Shown piece by piece: positions 1 through 6,093 of a stretch of DNA of 6,093 bases (positions are counted from its first letter, which is position 1; each line of letters starts with the position of its first letter). The notes beneath the pieces were generated by a model, which was not told the origin of the DNA, did not search any database, and saw only the letters and a program-made list of their open reading frames with translations. Origin of the DNA: a bacterium ADurb.Bin374 (GTDB lineage Bacteria > Riflebacteria > Ozemobacteria > Ozemobacterales > Ozemobacteraceae); assembly GCA_002068715.1 (NCBI GenBank), contig MWAR01000523.1:1-6093 (forward strand). Direction: 5' to 3'. Made by a program: the position numbers and the translations under genes.

Positions 1-3000
1 CCGCCGTGATGGCCGCCAGGTCCTGTGTTTCGATCGCGGCGATCTGTTCGGTCGTCAGCGCCGCGAGCTGTTCAGATGTGAGGCTTTTCACCTGCATGTT
101 CGTGAGGGCCTTGATATCGGCCGTGCCGAAGGCTGCGACCTGATCGCTGGTGAGAGAGCGCAGCTGCTGGGTCGTGAGCGCGGCGGTCTGTGCGGTCGTG
201 AGGGCCTCGATCTGGTCGATTGCCATCGCGGACAGGTCGGCACCTTCGATCCCCGTTATGGCCGAGGGCAGAAGAGCGGCGATCTGATCGACGGAAAAAG
301 CGGTCAGCTGGTCGCTGGTCATGGCTTTCAGATGGGCTGCATTAAGGGCGCGAACCTGCGTCGTGGTGAGAATACTGATGGATACCTGTGTCAGGCCTGG
401 AATCTGGTCGGTCGTGAGGGCGGCGATATCCTGCGTTTCGAGCGCGGAAAGAAGTGGGGAGTCGAGAGCCGCGATCTGCTCGGTCGTAAGCCCTTTTATC
501 TGCGTGCTGGAGAGAGCCTTGATGTCATCGGTGCCGAATGCCAGAATCTGATCGGTCGTGAGCGCCCGCAGCTGCTGTGTGCCGAGAAGTGCGGTCTGGG
601 CGGTTGACAGGGCGGCTATCTGGGAGGACGAGAGTAGAACGAGATCGGCCGTCTCGATTCCCGAGACGGAAGAAGGGGCAAGAGCGGCAATCTGTGCTGT
701 CGAGAAGGTGGTGATCTGGTCACCACTCATCGCCTTGAGCTGGAGAGACGAAAGAGCTCTGACCTGGGCTGTCGACAAGGCGGCGATGGCAGTCGTAGTG
801 AGTCCCGGAATCTGGCCCGTGGAAAGAGCGGCGATGTCGAGTGTTTCCAGGGCCGCGATCTGCTCGGACGACAAGGCGGCGAGTTGATCGCTCGTCAACG
901 CTTTCACCTGGGCTGCGGAGAGGGCTTTGATGTCGTCGGTGCCGAAGACACCGATCTGATCAATCGAGAGGGCTTGCAGCTGCTGGGTGGTCAGTGATGC
1001 GGTCTGGGCCGAAGACAAGCCCGCGATCTGGGCCGTGGAAAGTGCGGCGAGATCGGCGCCGTCGATCCCCTTGATCGAGAAGGGGGAAATAGCAGCAATC
1101 TGAGCTGAGGAAAGCGCCGCGATCTGGCTGCTGGTGAGGCTTTTCAGTTGAGCCGTCGACAGGGTCTGGATCGCGCCGGTGGTGAAGGCTGCGATCTGGT
1201 CCGATGTCAGGGCCTGCAGCTGGAGGGTGGTCAACGCCATCGACTGACCCGAGGTGAGGGCGGCGATCTGCCCGACCGTGAACGCTTCCAGATCTTCCGT
1301 CGCGAGTCCCTTGATCGATGCCGGGGAAAGCGCCGCGATCTGCGCGGTGGAGAACGCCGTCACCTGGTCGCTCGACAGGGCCTTGAGCTGGTCTGACGTC
1401 AGGGCGCGGGCCTGGGCAGTTGAAAACGTGTTTATCGCTTCGATGGATAGTCCGGCAATCTGGCCCGTCGTGAGCGCTGCGAGATCCTGTGTCTCGAGAG
1501 CCGCGATCTGCGCTGACGTCAGGACGGCGATCTGGCTGCTCGTGAGGCCTTTCACCTGCGCCGTGGTGAGCGCCTTCACGTCTTCGGTCCCGAAAGCCCT
1601 GATCTGCTCGGAGGTGAGCTCCTGCAACTGCTGTGTGGTCAGCGTCGAGGTCTGAACCGAGGTGAGGGCTGCAATCTGAGACGCTGAAAGCCCCGCAAGA
1701 TCCGTCGGGTCGATTCCACGGACGGAAGCCGGATTCAGGGAAGCGATCTGGGCCGAAGACAGCGCCTCGATCTGATCATCGCTCATGGCCTTGAGCTGGG
1801 AGGAGGTGAAACCCTTCACCTGGTCCGTGGTCATGGCCGATATGCCTGCCGTGGTCAGCCCGGCGATCTGAGCCGTTGTCAGCATCGCAAGATCCATGGC
1901 TTCGATCGCCGCGATCTGCGTGGGCGACAGGGCCGCAAGCTGATCGGTCGTTAGTCCTTTCATCTGGGCCACGGTGAGCGCCTTGAGGTCATCGGTTCCA
2001 AATGCCTGAATCTGGGCGGTCGTGAGGGCTTTCAGCTGAAGGGTCGTCAACGCCGCCGTCTGGGCCGTCGTCAGGGCTGCGATACGGTCGTTCTCAAGCG
2101 TTGCCAGATCTTCACCGTCGATCCCGACGATCGAACCGGGAGAGATGGCCATTATCTGGGCCGTTGACAGCGCGCCGATCTGGTCGCTCGTCATGGCCTT
2201 GAGCTGGGAGGAGTTCAGAGATTTGAGTTGACTCGTGGAAAGCGCGCCGATGCCGGCGGGAGACAGGCCGACGATCTGCGCGGGGGTGAGGGCTGCTAGA
2301 TCCTGCGTTTCCATCGCAAGGATCTGGTCGCTCGTGAGCACCGACAGCTGATCGGTCGTCAGGCCCTTCATCTGGAGCGGCGTCAGGGCCTTGATGTCTT
2401 CGGTGCCGAACGCCCCGATCTGGTCTGTCGTGAAAGACTGCAACTGTTGCGATGAAAGAATCGCGGTCTGAGCGGAGTTGAACGCGGCGACCTGATCGAA
2501 CGTGAGCGTCGCGAGATCCTCACCCTTGATTCCCATGACGGAGAGCGGGGAAAGGGCTGCAATCTGCGCGGTCGACAGTGCCCTGATCTGGTCGCCGTTC
2601 ATCGCCTTCAGTTGAGCGGATGTGAGGGCTCTGGCCTGTGCCGTCGAGAGAAGACCGATCGCTTCCGTGGTGAAGCCGCTCATCTGGCTGGTGGCGAACG
2701 CGGCGAGATCGGCTGCCTCGATGGAAGCGAGTTGGGCGGTCGACAGGGCCGCGATCTGGTCGGTCGTCAGGCCTTTCACCTGTGCCGTCGTGAATGCTTT
2801 GATCTCGTCCGTGCCGAACGTGAGAAGCTGGTCCGTCGTCAGAGCTCCGAGTTGCTGCGTCGACAGGGCGGCCGTCTGGTTCGAGGTCAGAGAGGCAATC
2901 TGATCGGTGGAGAGAACGGCGAGATCACCGGCATCGACGGCCTTGATCTGGGCCGCGGAGAGCTGCGTGATGTTCGAGGTTGTCAGCGCCTTGACCTGGT

Positions 3001-3130
3001 CGCTCGTCAGCGCCTTGACCTGCGAAGCCGTCAGGGCTTTGGCCTGATTCGCGAGGAGAAGCTGGATGTTGTAGGTCTGGATTGCCTGTACCTGACTGGT
3101 GCTGAGAATGACAAGATCTCGGGTTTCGAT
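1..3130 (-). repeat. 408-bp super-repeat of 17 octads
   Basis: Taking the octad I/L/M-E-T-x-D-L-A-A as unit 1, copies begin at 3130, 2722, 2314, 1906, 1498, 850, 442 and 34 (minus-strand 5' ends). Spacing is exactly 408 bp except for one 648-bp step (1498 to 850). Position-specific signatures recur in the regular copies: unit 3 often ends A/G-I-x-x; unit 8 is L-S-P-x-S-I/V-x-G (absent from the first copy); unit 9 is I-D-G-x-D-L; unit 11 has Gln-Thr or Gln-Ser in place of Gln-aliphatic; unit 12 commonly has Q-Q-L; unit 14 is F-G-T-E/D-D-I-K-A; unit 15 is x-x-x-x-Q-V/M-K-G. Lys or Arg at octad position 7 is concentrated in units 4, 5, 14 and 15. The array is therefore hierarchical: octads first, then duplication of a 17-octad block. 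Confidence 0.9.
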
Positions 3131-3268
3131 GGCGGGAACCTGGACGCTGGTCAGGGCGTTCACCTGAGCAGTCGACATGGCTTTGAAATCTTCCGTCGTT
3201 AAAGCCGCGATCTGAGCTGTCGTCAATACGGCAACCTGTGCCGGCGACATTCCAGTGATGATCGACAT
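1..3268 (-). CDS. giant octapeptide-repeat protein of unknown function (3' partial)
   Basis: Starts at ATG 3268-3266 (MSIITG) and stays open for 1089 codons to the window edge, so the C-terminus is missing. Residues 7-1086 are 135 consecutive octads, typically LTTDQIAA or LSTAQLKA. Position 1 is Leu/Ile/Met/Phe, 2-3 mostly Thr/Ser, 5 mostly Gln, 6 aliphatic and 8 usually Ala. The octads form a 17-unit, 136-residue super-repeat. I see no Cys or Trp, only one Tyr and one His, and no N-terminal signal peptide or membrane segment. T/S-x-x-Q/D/E resembles a helix N-capping box, so a solenoid of short helices is plausible (inference). Similar LTTxQ-rich proteins are, from memory, loosely labelled adhesin-like or repeat-containing, which is not evidence of function. 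A second in-frame Met at 3250-3248 is a less likely start, because the ribosome binding site fits the first. The gene follows the helicase gene on the same strand after 306 bp. The CDS call rests on the long open frame and its unbroken protein-level periodicity. Confidence 0.9.
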   Translation of the reverse strand, partial: MSIITGMSPAQVAVLTTAQIAALTTEDFKAMSTAQVNALTSVQVPAIETRDLVILSTSQVQAIQTYNIQLLLANQAKALTASQVKALTSDQVKALTTSNITQLSAAQIKAVDAGDLAVLSTDQIASLTSNQTAALSTQQLGALTTDQLLTFGTDEIKAFTTAQVKGLTTDQIAALSTAQLASIEAADLAAFATSQMSGFTTEAIGLLSTAQARALTSAQLKAMNGDQIRALSTAQIAALSPLSVMGIKGEDLATLTFDQVAAFNSAQTAILSSQQLQSFTTDQIGAFGTEDIKALTPLQMKGLTTDQLSVLTSDQILAMETQDLAALTPAQIVGLSPAGIGALSTSQLKSLNSSQLKAMTSDQIGALSTAQIMAISPGSIVGIDGEDLATLENDRIAALTTAQTAALTTLQLKALTTAQIQAFGTDDLKALTVAQMKGLTTDQLAALSPTQIAAIEAMDLAMLTTAQIAGLTTAGISAMTTDQVKGFTSSQLKAMSDDQIEALSSAQIASLNPASVRGIDPTDLAGLSASQIAALTSVQTSTLTTQQLQELTSEQIRAFGTEDVKALTTAQVKGLTSSQIAVLTSAQIAALETQDLAALTTGQIAGLSIEAINTFSTAQARALTSDQLKALSSDQVTAFSTAQIAALSPASIKGLATEDLEAFTVGQIAALTSGQSMALTTLQLQALTSDQIAAFTTGAIQTLSTAQLKSLTSSQIAALSSAQIAAISPFSIKGIDGADLAALSTAQIAGLSSAQTASLTTQQLQALSIDQIGVFGTDDIKALSAAQVKALTSDQLAALSSEQIAALETLDIAALSTGQIPGLTTTAIAALSTAQVRALSSLQLKAMSGDQITTFSTAQIAALAPSSVSGIETADLVLLSSSQIAALSTAQTALLGTQQLRALTTDQILAFGTDDIKALSSTQIKGLTTEQIAALDSPLLSALETQDIAALTTDQIPGLTQVSISILTTTQVRALNAAHLKAMTSDQLTAFSVDQIAALLPSAITGIEGADLSAMAIDQIEALTTAQTAALTTQQLRSLTSDQVAAFGTADIKALTNMQVKSLTSEQLAALTTEQIAAIETQDLAAITA
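851..1498 (-). repeat. collapsed super-repeat pair (27 octads instead of 34)
   Basis: Between unit 1 at 1498 and the next clear unit 1 at 850 there are 27 octads. Units 1-13 read normally down to 1187. The next octad (1186-1163, FTTGAIQT) resembles unit 3 rather than unit 14, and then come octads like units 4, 5/6, 7 and a clear unit 8 (ISPFSIKG, 1090-1067). The two unit-8 octads are only 240 bp apart instead of 408. Seven octads (168 bp) are missing relative to the regular pattern, including the expected units 14-17 and 1. Reading frame and octad phase are intact, as expected from unequal recombination between octads. Confidence 0.8.
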
Positions 3269-3274
3269 GGAAAG

Positions 3275-3283
3275 CCTCTTCTC
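3275..3283 (-). promoter_or_regulatory. ribosome binding site of the repeat-protein gene
   Basis: On the minus strand GAGAAGAGG lies six bases before the ATG at 3268. It is purine-rich and ends in AGAGG, a fair match to the Shine-Dalgarno consensus at normal spacing. It supports this start over the in-frame Met six codons later. Confidence 0.6.
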
Positions 3284-3348
3284 TCGAAGTCCTGGGAAAT
3301 TCTGCTCTTCGTAAAAAACAGTTCCCCATTACTCTATCGGCTTGGCGG

Positions 3349-3368
3349 ATCGAAATACTTCTTTCGAT
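3349..3368. promoter_or_regulatory. 7-bp inverted repeat, possible operator in the repeat-gene leader
   Basis: ATCGAAA at 3349-3355 and its exact reverse complement TTTCGAT at 3362-3368 flank a 6-base spacer, about 80 bp upstream of the repeat-gene ATG. Further TCGAAA copies lie at 3414-3419 and 3445-3450. It could be a protein-binding dyad or a weak hairpin; there is no run of T directly after it on the minus strand. I do not recognise it as a known regulator's site. Confidence 0.35.
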
Positions 3369-3522
3369 TTTCGGGTAAATCGTCAGGCTATTACGAGCGT
3401 GGAGATGACTGCCTCGAAATTTAACGTGAAGTATTCCGTTTTAATCGAAAATTGAACGGATTAAGCCGCCATGCGAAGATGCAGAAAAACACGTCCCTGC
3501 GTCTTTCCCACGTGAGTCCAGC

Positions 3523-3558
3523 ACCTCCCCTTCGACAGGGTCAGGGCGAACGGGTGGT
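3523..3558. repeat. REP-like intergenic hairpin
   Basis: An imperfect palindrome: arms 3523-3534 and 3547-3558 pair at 10 of 12 positions (mismatches C/C and T/T) around a 12-base loop. The core TTCGACAGGGTCAGGGCGAA resembles a short intergenic palindrome with the core TTCGACA-GCTCAGG-CGAAC that I recall from many bacterial genomes. It sits 16 bp downstream of the helicase stop. It lacks a following T run on the minus strand, so it is not a standard rho-independent terminator, but it could stabilise the 3' end of the helicase mRNA. Confidence 0.55.
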
Positions 3559-3574
3559 TTTCATCCTCCCGGAT

Positions 3575-6093
3575 TCAGATGTGGTTTCGGGATTTGCCGA
3601 AAAAGCTTCTCGCATGGGGAAGGAGGGTGTCGATCGGCCCCTGCCGGAATGGCGCAGGCGGCAGCGAGTCGAGAAAGTAGGCTCCGTAGCTTTTCGTGAC
3701 GAGGCGGCGGTCGAGAATCCATATAGTTCCCCGGTCTTCGCGGTGGCGAATCAGTCTTCCGAAACCTTGCTTGAGCTTGATTGCGGCCATCGGTAGCTGG
3801 TATTCCGAAAACGCGTTTTTCCCCTGCGCCTTCAGCAGCTCCTGGCGGGCCTCGAGAATCGGGTCGTCGGGGATCGCGAACGGCAGTTTGGCGATTACGA
3901 GGTTCCGGAGCGCGTTTCCGGGCACGTCGATGCCTTCCCAGAAACTTTCGGTTGCGAACAGGACTGCGTTTCCGTCTTCGCGGAACCTGCGCAGCAACTC
4001 GTCTCGCGAGGCATCGCCCTGTTTCATGACAAGAAGGCCCTCGGTTTCGAGTTCGACCGAGAGAGCGTCGGAAAGATGCTTCAGGTGCCGATACGACGTG
4101 CACAGGACGAGTGCCCCGCCCTGCGACGTGCGGACGATCTCGCCCACGGGTCTGACGGTGCGTTCGATGAAATCCGGTGATGCGGGATCGGGCAGGTCGA
4201 TCGGAATGAACAGTCGTGCCTGTTCCTTGTAATCGAACGGTGATGGGAAGCGGCCCTCGAGAGGTTCCGGGTCGAGTTCGTCGCTGTCGAGGCCCAGGCG
4301 CGACTTCATGAAATCGAATGATTTGCTGGCCGTCAGGGTGGCGGAGACGAGGACGGCGGTCGGAATGCAGGTGAAGCAGTTGTCGACCATTACATTCGAG
4401 ACGGCGATCGGGAACGAGTTGATCGCCGGGTATTTTCCGCTCTGGCGGACGGCGACCGAGAAGAAATGGACGAATGATTCCCGTTTTTCGGCCTCGAGAT
4501 CGAAGAGAAGTTCGAGCGAATTCTGAATTTTCTGGAACCGGCCGCCGAAGCTGTTCAGCTCGACGAGGGGCATCTCGAACTCGCGGTTCCCCTTTGCCGA
4601 TTCTTCCGGCGCTTCCTCGCCCGACGCGGTGATTGCGTCGGCGAGGCGTTTGTGAAGCCTGCGCAGATGCCTGACCAGGTTCGAAAGCTCGTCGCGGAGG
4701 CTGAAGGCTTTGGCGGCGAGATCGGTGAACGGCGGACGGCCGACATGGTGCTTCGTCAGGCGGACCCGATGCTCGCCGAAATACGGCTGTTTGTCGCCGA
4801 TGACGAAGGTCTGGACATCGTCGAACACGTCGCGGGCAAGGTCGCTGATCTCGTTGCGGAGCGGGATGATTTTTTCTTGTATATCAGATGCTACACTCTC
4901 TCGGAGTTTCGACGAGAACGTTCCGGCGCCAAGGAGAAGGCGGGTCAGGAGGACGGAGAGCACCCCGCCCTCGCGGCGGCCGCGTTTGTGGTAGAGACGT
5001 CCGAGGGTGCGCTGGATGCCGAAGCCGGTGACCTGGCTGCCGAAATGACGGGTGGCAATCTCTTCGAGGTTGTGAGCCTCGTCGAGGATGACGGCCTTGT
5101 AGGCCGGCAGAACGGCGACCTGCGAGTAGTCGCGGCTCTCGGCGCGGAGGGCGAGATCGGCGAACAGCAGGTTGTGGTTGACGATAAGCAGGTCGGCTTC
5201 CGATGCCTTGCGGCGCGACTCGAAAAAGAAGCATCGGTTGAACTCGCTGCACCGTATGTGCAGGCACGCGTCCTTGTCGGCGCAGACTTTTTCCCAGAGA
5301 GAATCTTTCGGTTCCCACGTCAGGTCGCCGAGGGAGCCGTCGCCCGTTTTCTGCGCCCAGAGCCTCAGCCTCAGATACTCGTCGAGTTCGTCGGCGTCGA
5401 GCAGGATTTCGCCCTCCATGGGGCTTTCCATTTCGGCCATGCGACGGCGGCACAGGTAGTTGGAGCGGCCCTTCATCAGGGCGAAGGTGAATGGGAAGGG
5501 CATATATTTCGACAGGAATGGAAGATCTTTCCCGCACAACTGGCTCTGCAGGTTGAGCGTGTTCGTCGAGACGGCGACCCGGCACTTGCGCAGGTGCGCG
5601 AAATACAGCGCCGGGATCAGGTAGGCGAGGCTCTTCCCTACCCCGGTCTCTCCTTCGAGAATCGCGTGGCATGGGGTGTTCAGGGCGTCGATCACCGATT
5701 CCATAAGGCCGATTTGGCCAGGACGCTCCTCGCGGCCCTCGAGCTTGTTGAAAATCGCCCCGTCGGGCTGCAGAAGCGAGACGATCCCGTCGCGATCGAG
5801 CGGTTCGTACCCTTCGGGCGCGGGCGGCTCGACGACGACGTAGGACGTCGTGCATTCGTTGTCGTGGATGGCAAATCCGATGCCGGACTGGCCGCAGAGA
5901 TACGCGACCCCGAGGTCGGCGTCGGATGGCTGAAGCACGCCGTCCGGGTGGTTGTGAAGCAGAATGTCGCCCGGCCGCAGGCCTCTCAGGACAGCAGGCG
6001 CGGCGCTCGCGTTCCCGCGCGCGAGAACCCGGAGGTCGCCCCATTTTCCACCCTCGCCGAGCGTCGCGGCAGAAAGCACTTCGGAACCGCCGG
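3575..6093 (-). CDS. DinG/XPD-family Fe-S ATP-dependent DNA helicase with N-terminal JAMM/MPN+ domain (5' partial)
   Basis: Superfamily 2 helicase of the DinG/XPD type, expected to unwind DNA 5'-3' using ATP during repair or replication-conflict removal. Residues are numbered from a GTG at 6079. Visible motifs are Walker A GETGVGKS (143-150), Ia around STNTLNLQSQ (171-180), four Fe-S cluster cysteines C210, C272, C277 and C283, DEAH (333-336), SATL (579-582), motif V FATESFWEGIDVPG (708-721) and motif VI QGFGRLIR (771-778). All are intact. Ahead of the helicase is a JAMM signature: H42-N-H44, seven residues, S52, two residues, D55. The GTG is probably not the start: the frame stays open to the window edge, and the codon just before it encodes Glu in GGSEV, a plausible JAMM glutamate. 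The 5' end therefore lies outside. The stop is TGA at 3577-3575. E. coli dinG is LexA-regulated, but the upstream region is not visible here. Helicase call very sure; metalloprotease activity unproven. Confidence 0.95.
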   Translation of the reverse strand, partial: GGSEVLSAATLGEGGKWGDLRVLARGNASAAPAVLRGLRPGDILLHNHPDGVLQPSDADLGVAYLCGQSGIGFAIHDNECTTSYVVVEPPAPEGYEPLDRDGIVSLLQPDGAIFNKLEGREERPGQIGLMESVIDALNTPCHAILEGETGVGKSLAYLIPALYFAHLRKCRVAVSTNTLNLQSQLCGKDLPFLSKYMPFPFTFALMKGRSNYLCRRRMAEMESPMEGEILLDADELDEYLRLRLWAQKTGDGSLGDLTWEPKDSLWEKVCADKDACLHIRCSEFNRCFFFESRRKASEADLLIVNHNLLFADLALRAESRDYSQVAVLPAYKAVILDEAHNLEEIATRHFGSQVTGFGIQRTLGRLYHKRGRREGGVLSVLLTRLLLGAGTFSSKLRESVASDIQEKIIPLRNEISDLARDVFDDVQTFVIGDKQPYFGEHRVRLTKHHVGRPPFTDLAAKAFSLRDELSNLVRHLRRLHKRLADAITASGEEAPEESAKGNREFEMPLVELNSFGGRFQKIQNSLELLFDLEAEKRESFVHFFSVAVRQSGKYPAINSFPIAVSNVMVDNCFTCIPTAVLVSATLTASKSFDFMKSRLGLDSDELDPEPLEGRFPSPFDYKEQARLFIPIDLPDPASPDFIERTVRPVGEIVRTSQGGALVLCTSYRHLKHLSDALSVELETEGLLVMKQGDASRDELLRRFREDGNAVLFATESFWEGIDVPGNALRNLVIAKLPFAIPDDPILEARQELLKAQGKNAFSEYQLPMAAIKLKQGFGRLIRHREDRGTIWILDRRLVTKSYGAYFLDSLPPAPFRQGPIDTLLPHARSFFGKSRNHI

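Larger units (their letters stand above)
1..3250 (-). repeat. 24-bp (8-residue) tandem coding repeat, 135 full units
   Basis: Counting from the second Met (3250), each 24-bp step gives one octad, down to the unit at 34-11 plus a partial unit at 10-1. No insertion or deletion breaks the 24-bp phase anywhere. The DNA units differ largely by synonymous changes: two copies of the octad FGTDDIKA at 923-946 and 515-538 differ at three bases, all silent. Selection therefore appears to hold the protein pattern rather than the DNA. The first five octads (3250-3131) look like the tail of a super-repeat with one unit missing: LTTEDFKA resembles unit 14, and it is followed by two rather than three octads before unit 1. 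Confidence 0.93.
3269..3574. other. intergenic region between helicase and repeat-protein genes
   Basis: This gap contains a REP-like hairpin next to the helicase stop, then about 180 bp that are clearly more AT-rich than the flanking genes, and then the ribosome binding site of the repeat gene. I found no credible small ORF or tRNA, and no -35/-10 pair better than a weak match. A run of six T on the minus strand (3312-3317) has no stem in front of it. The AT-rich stretch and the dyad at 3349-3368 make it a reasonable place for the repeat gene's own promoter, but this is inference. Confidence 0.6.

Noticed and set aside
1..3202. Several plus-strand open frames across the repeat region (for example 332-607, 558-887, 1254-1655, 2612-3202)
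   Set aside because: They lie opposite the octad gene and inherit its 24-bp rhythm. They start and stop arbitrarily, lack ribosome binding sites and shift frame relative to each other, whereas the minus frame is open for the whole 3268 bp.
1..3250. CRISPR array or non-coding satellite, given the regular 24-bp spacing
   Set aside because: There is no constant repeat with unique spacers. Variation between units is largely silent in one frame, which fits coding sequence.
1..3268. TAL-effector-like DNA-binding repeats, because some octads look like the LTPxQV opening of TALE repeats
   Set aside because: TALE repeats are 33-35 residues with a variable di-residue. Here the unit is 8 residues and the super-repeat 136, with no such hypervariable pair, so the likeness is only local.
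3311..3320. Six-T run on the minus strand as a rho-independent terminator
   Set aside because: No stable GC stem precedes it; the nearest dyad (3349-3368) is about 30 bases away and AT-rich.
3452..3796. Plus-strand open frame starting in the intergenic gap
   Set aside because: It runs through the hairpin into the antisense of the helicase 3' end, has no recognisable domain and no convincing ribosome binding site.
3561..4103. Second minus-strand frame overlapping the helicase C-terminus, and a similar one at 4884-6044
   Set aside because: Arg/Pro-rich shadow translations of the helicase gene in another frame. The helicase frame carries all family motifs.

Overview
The window holds two genes, both read on the minus strand, separated by a gap of about 300 bp. 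Both run off the window. The upstream gene (3575-6093, 5' end missing) is a DinG/XPD-type iron-sulfur DNA helicase with a JAMM/MPN+ metalloprotease-like domain in front of it. The downstream gene (1-3268, 3' end missing) encodes a very repetitive protein made almost entirely of eight-residue units.

The repeat protein is the notable part. It starts at an ATG at 3268-3266 with a good ribosome binding site. After six residues it runs for 135 complete octads (consensus L-T/S-T-x-Q-I/L-x-A) to the window edge without a stop, a frameshift or a break in the octad register. The octads are ordered into a super-repeat of 17 octads (136 residues, 408 bp). Each of the 17 positions has its own signature, for example Asp in place of Gln at positions 1, 9 and 14, a Pro/Gly unit at 8, Gln-Thr at 11 and Lys/Arg at 4, 5, 14 and 15. 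Six regular super-repeats are visible. Between the fourth and the last two lies one region where two super-repeats are collapsed into 27 octads. No function can be assigned from the sequence. The absence of an N-terminal signal and the hidden C-terminus leave its location in the cell open.

The 306-bp gap between the genes holds a REP-like hairpin just after the helicase stop. Beyond it is an AT-richer leader with a 7-bp inverted repeat and several copies of TCGAAA, and then the ribosome binding site of the repeat gene. I found no convincing sigma-70 promoter or rho-independent terminator, so whether the two genes are co-transcribed is unresolved. Nothing links them functionally beyond orientation and proximity.

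The DNA is GC-rich with a matching codon bias in both genes. A JAMM-DinG fusion with this N-terminal motif is, from memory, typical of Deltaproteobacteria and related Gram-negative lineages. That placement is only a suggestion, because no rRNA or other marker gene is present.
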